64,000 nucleotides of DNA from an uncultured Pseudokineococcus sp. (GTDB lineage Bacteria; Actinomycetota; Actinomycetes; Actinomycetales; Quadrisphaeraceae), in NCBI RefSeq assembly GCF_947495735.1, contig NZ_CANMAA010000001.1:124001-188000 (forward strand). The letters run 5' to 3'. Of this stretch, positions 57,622-64,000 are shown piece after piece. Numbering within the stretch: position 1 is the stretch's first letter; every line of letters starts with the position of its first letter. Below the pieces are notes generated by a model. The model ran no database searches, had not been told where the DNA came from, and saw only the letters and a program-made list of their open reading frames with translations. Both the position numbers and the translations under genes were made by a program.

Positions 57622-58479
57622 GTGCGGATCGCGGTGATGGCCACGTGCCTGGGGGACGCCGTCGCGCCCCAGGCCGTGCGGGCCACGGTGGAGCTGCTCG
57701 AGAGGCTGGGGCACGACGTCGTCTTCCCGCCGGGGCAGACGTGCTGCGGGCAGATGCACGTGAACACCGGCTACCTGCGCGAGGCGCTGCCGGTGGTGCG
57801 GCACTCCACCGAGGTCTTCGGCCCCGTCGCCGACGGGGAGTGGGACGCCGTGGTGGCGCCGTCGGGCAGCTGCACCGGCTGCGTGCGCCACCAGCACGCC
57901 ATGGTGGCGCGCCGCGGGGGCGACGAGACCCTGGCCGTCCGCGCCGAGGCGGTGGCCGCGCGCACCTACGAGCTCTCCGAGCTGCTCGTGGACGTCCTCG
58001 GCGTCACCGACGTCGGCGCCTACTACCCCCACCGCGTGACGTACCACCCCACGTGCCACTCGCTGCGGATGCTGCGCGTGGGGGAGAAGCCCTTGCAGCT
58101 GCTGCGGGCCGTGCGGGGGCTCGAGCTGGTCGAGCTCCCCGACGCCGAGGTCTGCTGCGGCTTCGGGGGGACCTTCGCGATCAAGAACGCCGACACCTCG
58201 ACGGCGATGCTCGCCGACAAGATGACCGCGGTGCTCTCCACCGGGGCCGAGGTCTGCACCGCCGGTGACTCCTCGTGCCTGATGCACATCGGCGGCGGGC
58301 TCGGGCGCCTGCGCACGGGCGTGCGCACCGTGCACCTCGCCGAGATCCTCGCGAGCACCGAGGCGACGCAGACGCCGTCGGCGCGCTCGCTGGCCACCGG
58401 CGTCGCGGCGGAGCCCTCGCGCGCGGAGCGCGGCGACCCGCTGGAGAGCGCCGACCCGCGGCAGGAGGCCCCGCTGTGA
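57622..58479 (+). CDS. lutA: L-lactate utilisation protein LutA, (Fe-S)-binding
   Basis: A 285-residue subunit of the LutABC L-lactate oxidising system. Two Cys-rich motifs of the CCG domain family are visible, TCCGQMHVNTGY near residue 39 and EVCCGFGGTFAIKN near residue 178, with HPTCHS and GDSSCLMHIGGG. The GTG at 57622 is preceded by GGAGGAGG at 5 bases; a GTG six codons earlier is possible. The C-terminal 40 residues are a variable acidic tail. It starts an operon with lutB and lutC, each overlapping the former by 4 bases. Confidence 0.93.
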   Translation: MRIAVMATCLGDAVAPQAVRATVELLERLGHDVVFPPGQTCCGQMHVNTGYLREALPVVRHSTEVFGPVADGEWDAVVAPSGSCTGCVRHQHAMVARRGGDETLAVRAEAVAARTYELSELLVDVLGVTDVGAYYPHRVTYHPTCHSLRMLRVGEKPLQLLRAVRGLELVELPDAEVCCGFGGTFAIKNADTSTAMLADKMTAVLSTGAEVCTAGDSSCLMHIGGGLGRLRTGVRTVHLAEILASTEATQTPSARSLATGVAAEPSRAERGDPLESADPRQEAPL

Positions 58480-59969
58480 GCACCACCGACCTGCCCCTGC
58501 CGACCGTGCGCCCCGCGCACGCCCCGCCCGGTGTGGGGAACCTGCGCGGCACCCGGTCCTTCCCCGCCGAGGCCCGGGAGTCGCTGCAGGACACCCAGCT
58601 CCGCCGCAACCTCGGCAAGGCGACGGGCGTCATCCGCGCCAAGCGGGCTGCCGTCGTCGACGAGGTGCCGGACTGGGAGGAGCTGCGCCTGGCGGGCTCG
58701 GCGATCAAGACCGACGTCATGGCCCGGCTGCCCGAGCTGCTCGAGCAGCTCGAGGCCTCCGTCACGGCGCGCGGCGGCGTCGTCCACTGGGCCCGTGACG
58801 CGGCCGAGGCCAACGTGATCGTGCTCGACCTCGTGCGCGCCACCGGCGCCGACGAGGTCGTCAAGGTCAAGTCGATGGCCACGCAGGAGACCGGGCTCAA
58901 CGAGGCCCTCGAGGCCGGCGGCGTCGCGGCGTGGGAGACCGACCTCGCCGAGCTCATCGTCCAGCTGGGCGAGGACCGGCCCAGCCACATCCTCGTGCCG
59001 GCCATCCACCGCAACCGCAGCGAGATCCGCGAGATCTTCCTGCGCGAGATGCCGGGGGTGGACCCGGACCTCACCGACGAGCCGAGGCGCCTGGCCATGG
59101 CGGCCCGCGCGCACCTGCGGCGCAAGTTCCTGTCGGCGCAGGTCGCCGTCAGCGGGGCCAACTTCGCCGTGGCGGACTCCGGGACGCTCTCGGTGGTCGA
59201 GTCCGAGGGCAACGGCCGGATGTGCCTGACGCTGCCGAGGACGCTCATCACGCTCATGGGCGTGGAGAAGGTCGTGCCGACGTGGGCCGACCTCGAGGTC
59301 TTCCTCCAGCTGCTGCCGCGCAGCTCCACGGGGGAGCGGATGAACCCCTACACCTCGACCTGGACGGGCGTCACGCCCGGCGACGGGCCGCAGGAGTTCC
59401 ACCTCGTGCTCCTGGACAACGGCCGCAGCGGCGTGCTCGCCGACGTCGACGGGCGCGCGGCGCTGAACTGCATCCGGTGCTCGGCCTGCCTCAACGTCTG
59501 CCCGGTCTACGAGCGGGCCGGGGGGCACGCCTACGGGTCGGTCTACCCCGGCCCGATCGGGGCCGTCCTGTCGCCGCTGCTCACGGGCATCACCGGCGAG
59601 GACGACCCGAACGCCTCGCTGCCGTACGCCTCCTCGCTGTGCGGTGCCTGCTTCGACGCCTGCCCCGTGCGCATCGACATCCCCAACCTGCTCGTGCAGC
59701 AGCGCGCGGCGTCGGTCGAGTCCCACCACCGGCCCACCGGCCAGGACGTCGCGATGCGCGCGGCGCGGGTCGCGATGACGTCACCGGGCCGCTTCCGCGC
59801 GGCGGAGAAGGGCCTGGGCCTGGGACGCGCGCTCGGCGGCCGCAGCGGCCGGATCACCGCGCTGCCGTGGCCCGCCTCGCGCTGGACGTCCAGCCGCGAC
59901 GTGCCCGTGCCGCCGGCGGAGACCGCCCGGGACTGGTTCGCCCGCACCCGCCCCGGGCGGGAGCGGTGA
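58476..59969 (+). CDS. lutB: L-lactate utilisation iron-sulfur protein LutB
   Basis: A 497-residue protein. The N-terminal LUD domain (about 60-300, with VKSMATQETGLNEALEA and SGANFAVADSGTLSVVESEGN) is followed by two ferredoxin-like clusters, CIRCSACLNVCPVY (about 332-345) and CGACFDACPVRIDIP (about 389-403). The length is slightly above Bacillus LutB (476). LutB acts with LutA and LutC in oxidation of L-lactate to pyruvate; here the lactate should come from RhaD. The GTG start overlaps the lutA stop. Confidence 0.94.
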   Translation: MSTTDLPLPTVRPAHAPPGVGNLRGTRSFPAEARESLQDTQLRRNLGKATGVIRAKRAAVVDEVPDWEELRLAGSAIKTDVMARLPELLEQLEASVTARGGVVHWARDAAEANVIVLDLVRATGADEVVKVKSMATQETGLNEALEAGGVAAWETDLAELIVQLGEDRPSHILVPAIHRNRSEIREIFLREMPGVDPDLTDEPRRLAMAARAHLRRKFLSAQVAVSGANFAVADSGTLSVVESEGNGRMCLTLPRTLITLMGVEKVVPTWADLEVFLQLLPRSSTGERMNPYTSTWTGVTPGDGPQEFHLVLLDNGRSGVLADVDGRAALNCIRCSACLNVCPVYERAGGHAYGSVYPGPIGAVLSPLLTGITGEDDPNASLPYASSLCGACFDACPVRIDIPNLLVQQRAASVESHHRPTGQDVAMRAARVAMTSPGRFRAAEKGLGLGRALGGRSGRITALPWPASRWTSSRDVPVPPAETARDWFARTRPGRER

Positions 59970-60619
59970 GCGCCGGGGGAGGGGCGCGCGAGGAGGTCCT
60001 CGCCCGACTGCGCGCGGGCCGGGACGCCGGGGCGCCGAGGGTCGCACCCGGCCCCGTGCCGCGCGACTACGCGCGCCGGGGCGAGCACGAGCCCGGCAGC
60101 GCCGGGGCGCTCGCGCTGCTGGTCGAGCGGGTGGAGGACTACCGGGCCACCGTCACCCGGGTCGCTGGGGAGGGGGACGTGGCCGGCGCTGTCGCCCGGC
60201 TCCTCGTGCACGCCGCGTCGGTCGCCGTGCCGCCGGGGCTCGACCGCGCGTGGCTCGAGGGCACCTCCGCGGCCGTCGTCGTCGACGGCGAGCCGCAGGC
60301 GCTGACGGCCGCCGCCCTCGACCACGTCGACGCCGTCCTCACCGGTGCGGCCGTCGCCGTCGCCGAAACGGGAACCTTCGTCCTCGACGCCGCGGCGCCG
60401 GACCAGGGGCGCCGGATGCTGACGCTCGTCCCCGACCACCACGTCTGCGTGATCCGGGCGCGCGACGTCGTCGGCACCGTCCCGGAGGCGCTCGCCCGGC
60501 TCGACCCGGCCCACCCGCTGACCTTCGTGAGCGGACCGAGCGCGACGAGCGACATCGAGCTCGACCGCGTCGAGGGGGTTCACGGGCCCCGTCGCCTCGA
60601 CGTGGTCCTGGTCGGCTGA
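59966..60619 (+). CDS. lutC: L-lactate utilisation protein LutC (LUD domain)
   Basis: A 217-residue LUD-domain protein. VDAVLTGAAVAVAETGTFVLDAA, PDHHVCVIRARDVVGTVPEAL and FVSGPSATSDIELDRVEGVHGP are diagnostic of LutC. The GTG start overlaps lutB by 4 bases. It completes the lutABC operon; 57 bases separate it from the next LacI gene. Confidence 0.93.
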   Translation: MSAGGGAREEVLARLRAGRDAGAPRVAPGPVPRDYARRGEHEPGSAGALALLVERVEDYRATVTRVAGEGDVAGAVARLLVHAASVAVPPGLDRAWLEGTSAAVVVDGEPQALTAAALDHVDAVLTGAAVAVAETGTFVLDAAAPDQGRRMLTLVPDHHVCVIRARDVVGTVPEALARLDPAHPLTFVSGPSATSDIELDRVEGVHGPRRLDVVLVG

Positions 60620-60676
60620 CGCGCAGGTCGAGGGAGCGGCAGGTCGAGTCCGTCTGCGGCACTAGCCTCGTGCGCC

Positions 60677-61747
60677 GTGGCCATCCCTGAGTCGAGATCC
60701 GTCGCCGTGCCGCCGCCGGCCGAGCGCCCGGCCCGTGGCCGCCGCTCGCGGGGTCCCAGCATCGCCGACGTCGCCCGCCTCGCCGGGGTGAGCGTGGGGA
60801 CGGTCTCCCACGCCCTCAACAAGCCCGCCGTCGTCGCCCCGGCCACGCTCGCGCGCGTCGAGGGGGCGGTCGAGGAGCTGGGCTACGTGCGCAACCGCGC
60901 TGCCCGGGACCTCGTGGCCGGGGACTCCCGGACGGTCGGGATGGTGCTGGTGGCGCTGGACAACTCCTTCATCGTCGACATCGCCCGCGGCGCCGAAGAG
61001 GCCGTCCGCGCCCAGGGCCGCTCCCTGCTCCTGGCCAACGCCGACGTGGACCTCCCGACGCAGGACCACTACCTGTCCCTCTTCGACGAGTCCCGGGTCG
61101 CCGGCGTGCTGCTCGCTCCCCTGGACGCACCGCTCGACGGCGCCGTCCGGGTGCGGGGCCACGGACGCCCCGTCGTCCTCGTCAACTACGCGGCCGAGGG
61201 CTTCTGCGGCGTCCTCGTCGACGAGGAGCGCGGCGGCTACCTCGCGACCCAGCACCTGCTCGACCTCGGCCGCCGCCGGCTCGCGTTCGTCGGCGGACCG
61301 CTGACCCTCTCCGCCGTCGCCGGACGCCTCCGCGGCGCCCGGCGGGCCGCGCAGGAGGCGGGCGTGGAGGTCGAGCACCTGCCCACGCGGAGCCTGCAGC
61401 CGGGGGAGGGTCGCCGCGTCGCCGCCGAGGTGGCCGCGCGCCCCGGGGGCGAGCGCCCTGACGGCCTCGTCATCGCCGCCGACTCCCTCGCCGTGGCCTG
61501 CGTCCAGGCGCTGACGACGGTCCACGACGTCGCGGTGCCCGGGGACGTCGCCGTCACCGGCTACGACGACAACCACTTCGTCTCCGACGCGCCCGTCCCG
61601 CTCACGACGGTGCGCCAGCCCGGCCAGGAGATGGGCCGCCGGGCCGCGGAGCTGCTCGCGCGCGAGGTGGAGGAGGGCGACGAGCACGTCCACACGACCG
61701 TCGTCGTCGTCCCCGAGCTGCTCGTGCGGGCCAGCAGCTCCGGCTGA
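60677..61747 (+). CDS. LacI family transcriptional regulator (rhamnose-side candidate)
   Basis: A 356-residue regulator. A 27-residue Pro/Arg-rich extension precedes the HTH IADVARLAGVSVGTVSHALN (about 29-48); the hinge and a periplasmic-binding-like effector domain follow (VALDNSFIVDIARGAEEA, GYDDNHFVSDAPVPLTTVRQP). The GTG start lacks a ribosome site and lies about 9 bases after a -10-like TAGCCT, so the mRNA may be leaderless. It sits next to lutABC and rhamnosidase genes, and the class A operators cluster around rhamnose genes, so it is the best candidate for the rhamnose repressor; this is inference, since the other LacI gene could also bind them. Confidence 0.88.
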   Translation: MAIPESRSVAVPPPAERPARGRRSRGPSIADVARLAGVSVGTVSHALNKPAVVAPATLARVEGAVEELGYVRNRAARDLVAGDSRTVGMVLVALDNSFIVDIARGAEEAVRAQGRSLLLANADVDLPTQDHYLSLFDESRVAGVLLAPLDAPLDGAVRVRGHGRPVVLVNYAAEGFCGVLVDEERGGYLATQHLLDLGRRRLAFVGGPLTLSAVAGRLRGARRAAQEAGVEVEHLPTRSLQPGEGRRVAAEVAARPGGERPDGLVIAADSLAVACVQALTTVHDVAVPGDVAVTGYDDNHFVSDAPVPLTTVRQPGQEMGRRAAELLAREVEEGDEHVHTTVVVVPELLVRASSSG

Positions 61748-61774
61748 CGGCGCCGCCGGGGCGCACCGGGCGGC

Positions 61775-62512
61775 TCAGGACCTCCGCGGCGAGGCTCCTG
61801 GGACGAGCCAGCCGGCGAGCCGCTCGAGCAGCGCCCGGTGGCCGGGGCTGTCGAAGGAGCGCTCGTCGTGCCCGAGGGCGTCGTAGGCGGTGCGGACGCC
61901 CCGCGCGTCCTCCCGGACCCACGCGAGCGGTTGCGCGCGGCCCTCGTGCTCGGCGTCGGCGAGCACCACCACGTCGCCGGAGACCCGCAGGTCGCAGTAG
62001 ACCTCGTCGACCAGCTCGACGACGTCCGGCAGCGCAGTCGTGCCGGGCGCCGACAGCAGCGGGTGCGCGCCGGTGCGCACCCGCACCTGCGCCGGCCCGA
62101 TCGGCGGGTGCCACGTGAGGTCGCGGACCCACCGGCCGCCCAGGCGCTCCTCCCACTCGGGCACCTCGACGAAGGAGGTGGCGGCCACGTGCACGCCGAG
62201 CAGGGCGCGGTCCCCGGCGAGGAAGGCGCGCAGGCCGTCAAGCGCCGGGCCGGGGGCCGGCGACGGGGCGCCGTCGCGGGGCAGGCCGACGTCCAGGACG
62301 AGGACGTCCGGCCAGGCGCCCGGGTCGACCAGGGCGGCCAGCGCGTCCTCGACGCCGTCGTCCGTCCCGGGGGTCACCTCCACCTCCAGCCCGGCGCCGC
62401 GCAGGACGTCGGCCGCGCGCGCCGCCGTCACGGCGAAGGGGTGCCACGGGTCGGCGTACCGGCCGGCGCCGGCGACGACGAGCGCACTGGGGCGTGGGGG
62501 GTGCTTCGGCAC
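61775..62512 (-). CDS. ThuA-like domain protein
   Basis: A 245-residue cytoplasmic protein of the ThuA (class I glutamine-amidotransferase-like) superfamily. ALVVAGAGRYADPWHPF at the start, DVLVLDVGLP, FLAGDRALLGVHVAATSF, GGRWVRDLTWHPP and YDALGHDERSFDSPGHRALLERLAGWLV are recognisable segments, the last being the ThuA C-terminal pattern. ThuA-like proteins accompany sugar-catabolic oxidoreductases such as Gfo/Idh enzymes, but their reaction is not settled. GGAGG lies 6 bases before the GTG. It converges with the LacI gene, with 27 bases between. Confidence 0.78.
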   Translation of the reverse strand: MPKHPPRPSALVVAGAGRYADPWHPFAVTAARAADVLRGAGLEVEVTPGTDDGVEDALAALVDPGAWPDVLVLDVGLPRDGAPSPAPGPALDGLRAFLAGDRALLGVHVAATSFVEVPEWEERLGGRWVRDLTWHPPIGPAQVRVRTGAHPLLSAPGTTALPDVVELVDEVYCDLRVSGDVVVLADAEHEGRAQPLAWVREDARGVRTAYDALGHDERSFDSPGHRALLERLAGWLVPGASPRRS

Positions 62513-62632
62513 GGTCGACCTCCGGTCGGCGGGCGCGGGCCAGGAGTCGGGCCGCAGACGGGGCCGGGTGCGCGTGGTGCCAGGCCTACCACGGCCGGTG
62601 CGCGTCCGTGGTCGCACCGCGTGGACTCGGGC

Positions 62633-62911
62633 ATGCTGAAACCATTCACGTGGACGGGCGGGGTGGTGGCGGCCATGGGTGGGCGCAGGGGGTGCGAGGG
62701 CTGCGACGAGCCCCGTCGGAGCGGGGTGGACCCGGAGGACGTCGAGCTGCTGCGGCTCCTGGCCTCCGGGCTGCCGCTGACCGCCGTGGCGCGTCGGGTC
62801 TGCCTGTCCGAGAGGACCGTCCGCCGTCGCGTGCGCGGGGTCTGCGACCAGGTGGGAGTGGCCACGTCGATCGAGGCCGTGGTCTGGGCGGCTCACCGCG
62901 GCCTGCTGTGA
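62633..62911 (+). CDS. Small LuxR-type helix-turn-helix protein
   Basis: A 92-residue protein (78 if the ATG at 62675 is used) consisting mainly of a GerE/LuxR-type HTH: ELLRLLASGLPLTAVARRVCLSERTVRRRVRGVCDQVGV. It has no receiver or sensor domain. A CEGC pair lies just before the HTH, which could hold a metal or disulfide. Neither start has a convincing ribosome site. It may be a stand-alone regulator of the neighbouring rhamnosidase or the ThuA gene, but nothing shows its targets. Confidence 0.65.
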   Translation: MLKPFTWTGGVVAAMGGRRGCEGCDEPRRSGVDPEDVELLRLLASGLPLTAVARRVCLSERTVRRRVRGVCDQVGVATSIEAVVWAAHRGLL

Positions 62912-63093
62912 GGGAGCGCGGTGGTCCTCGCCCCGGTCGACCAGCGGGCACCGCCACGGCGCGGCCTGAGGGGAGATGTCCGGTTCCGGCCAGGTCGAGG
63001 TCTGGTCGGCGACACGCTGGCTCCCTAGCGTCCTCCTCGCAGACGCCGAGCCCGACGACGGGCTCCGACGCCCCTCGACGGACGGAGCTGTCC

Positions 63094-64000
63094 ATGTCAC
63101 GCCGCACCTGCCCACCACCTCATCGCCGCAGCGGCTCCCGCGCGGCGGCCGCGTGCCTGGCGGTCGGCGTGGTGGTCTCCCTCGTGACGCCGGCGTCGGC
63201 GGACGCACCCGGGCGGGCCGGGCTGAACCGAGCGCCCGAGCCGCCGCGCCACCTCACCGTGGGCGACCGCGAGGAGGCGGCCAACGTCGAGGGCGTCCCG
63301 CAGCTGGGCTGGTGGCCGGAGGACCCCGACCACGACGAGGTGCAGACCGCCTACCAGGTCGAGGTGGTCGACGCCTCGGGCGGCGTCCTCTGGGACAGCG
63401 GGAGGGTCCCCGGGGCCCAGCAGTCCTACGTCGACTACGGCGGGCCCGCGCTGGCGCCGGGCGCCGACCACTCGTGGCGCGTGCGGACCTGGGACCGAGG
63501 AGGGCTCGCCTCGCCGTGGTCGCCGTGGTCGCACTTCAGCACCGGCCTCTCGGACGGCGACTGGGAGGGGGCGTCGTGGATCCAGCGACCGCAGACGCGG
63601 CCCGGCGACGAGTGGACGCTGGCGCGGCGCGAGGTGGACGTCGACGGCGACGACGTCGTGCGAGCCACCGCCTACGTGGCCGGGAGCCACACCTACGAGC
63701 TGCGGGTGGACGGCGTGCGCGCCGACCGCGGCCAGTCCTTCGCCTACCCGGGTGAGGGCTACTACAAGGCGACGGACATCACGGGTCTCGTGGCGGGCAA
63801 GCAGCGCGTGGCGCTCGGCGCGGTCCTGCACTGGTACGGCAGCGGTCAGGGCCGTCCGGCGGGCGTCCCCGGTCTGCTCGTCAAGGTCGTCGTGGAGCAC
63901 GCGGACGGCTCGCGGCAGGTCGTGGTCAGCGACGGCTCGTGGACCACGAGCCCGGGTCCCTACGTCGCGTCGCCCCGGCGCAACGGCGAGGGGGACAGGG
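63094..64000 (+). CDS. Secreted GH78 alpha-L-rhamnosidase, N-terminal part (truncated by the window end)
   Basis: The first 302 codons of a larger gene running past base 64000. A signal peptide (RRTC...RSGSRAAAACLAVGVVVSLV, ending ASA near residue 36) is followed by RAPEPPRHLTVGDREEAANV, GVPQLGWWPEDPDHDE and TAYQVEVVDASGGVLWDSGRV, the opening of GH78 proteins. The next segment (WIQRPQTRPGDEWTLARREV and VAGSHTYELRVDGVRADRG) is the Bac_rhamnosid_N sandwich. Unlike the GH78 at 46615 this one is exported, so the organism cuts rhamnosides both outside and inside. GGAG lies 7 bases before the ATG. The 182-base gap before it contains no class A or B operator that I can see. Confidence 0.85.
   Translation, partial: MSRRTCPPPHRRSGSRAAAACLAVGVVVSLVTPASADAPGRAGLNRAPEPPRHLTVGDREEAANVEGVPQLGWWPEDPDHDEVQTAYQVEVVDASGGVLWDSGRVPGAQQSYVDYGGPALAPGADHSWRVRTWDRGGLASPWSPWSHFSTGLSDGDWEGASWIQRPQTRPGDEWTLARREVDVDGDDVVRATAYVAGSHTYELRVDGVRADRGQSFAYPGEGYYKATDITGLVAGKQRVALGAVLHWYGSGQGRPAGVPGLLVKVVVEHADGSRQVVVSDGSWTTSPGPYVASPRRNGEGDR

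Noticed and set aside
60623-60652. Two copies of GCAGGTCGAG before the second LacI gene
   Set aside because: Direct repeats of ten bases are common in GC-rich DNA and show no palindromic operator character.
62637-62648. TGAAACCATTCA overlapping the start of the small HTH gene, resembling class A operators
   Set aside because: It lacks the central CG of LacI-type sites and the right half differs at two positions; it lies partly in coding sequence.
1-64000. CRISPR arrays, tRNA or rRNA genes, insertion sequences, toxin-antitoxin or phage defence genes
   Set aside because: Looked for on both strands and none recognised; every gene with a recognisable family is metabolic, transport or regulatory.

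Overview
The window is a roughly 73-75% GC stretch with GTG/TTG starts, many 4-nt ATGA/GTGA overlaps, MsiK-dependent type sugar ABC systems and LacI/GntR regulators. This points to an actinomycete (Actinomycetota). A genus cannot be fixed from the sequence; a soil or plant-associated Kineosporiales/Micrococcales-like organism is a guess. No rRNA, tRNA, CRISPR array, insertion sequence or phage gene was recognised.

Layout. (1) 1-6967 is flanking housekeeping: the end of a dipeptide/oligopeptide ABC operon (permeases plus two ATPases), a BCCT-type betaine/choline transporter, a Nudix hydrolase and a 3-hydroxyacyl-CoA dehydrogenase family gene. (2) 7108-13686 (minus) is an L-rhamnose operon: mutarotase rhaM, isomerase rhaI, bifunctional aldolase/lactaldehyde dehydrogenase rhaD, kinase rhaB and an MFS transporter. 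(3) 13762-28723 is a rhamnogalacturonan-I (pectin) region. A giant secreted CE12 acetylesterase-PL11 lyase fusion diverges from an operon of CUT1 binding protein, two permeases, a DUF624 membrane protein and a second PL11 lyase; a LacI regulator and an alpha/beta hydrolase follow. (4) 28955-40208 is galacturonate catabolism: uxaA-uxaB (plus) converge on a minus operon of CUT1 transporter, Gfo/Idh-DUF6807 fusion, Gfo/Idh oxidoreductase and uxaC. (5) 40333-51854 is rhamnoside breakdown: a GH106 candidate rhamnosidase diverges from a third CUT1 transporter, an intracellular GH78 rhamnosidase and a secreted GH3. (6) 52017-56747 is a CUT2 rhamnose-type ABC importer. (7) 56782-60619 is a GntR/FCD regulator diverging from lutABC (L-lactate oxidation). 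(8) 60677-64000 holds a second LacI regulator, a ThuA-like protein, a small LuxR-type HTH protein and the start of a secreted GH78.

How it fits together. Outside the cell the CE12/PL11 enzymes deacetylate and cut the rhamnose-galacturonate backbone; GH78/GH106/GH3 remove rhamnose and perhaps glucose. Oligosaccharides and monomers enter through three CUT1 systems, one CUT2 system and an MFS carrier. Rhamnose goes RhaM-RhaI-RhaB-RhaD to DHAP plus L-lactate, and LutABC takes L-lactate to pyruvate. Galacturonate goes UxaC-UxaB-UxaA to 2-keto-3-deoxygluconate; the KDG kinase/aldolase and any GH105 unsaturated-uronyl hydrolase are not in the window.

Regulation. Two operator classes can be read. 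One resembles TGAAACGTTTCA and lies before rhaM, uxaA, the third CUT1 operon, GH3 and rhaS. The other resembles GGAAAGCGCTTTCC and lies before the first and second CUT1 operons and the CE12-PL11 gene. There are two LacI genes, so a two-regulator model (rhamnose and pectin) is natural, though which protein binds which site is inference. A perfect FadR-type palindrome marks the lut promoter. Several promoters share a TTGACN-17/18-TANNNT layout.
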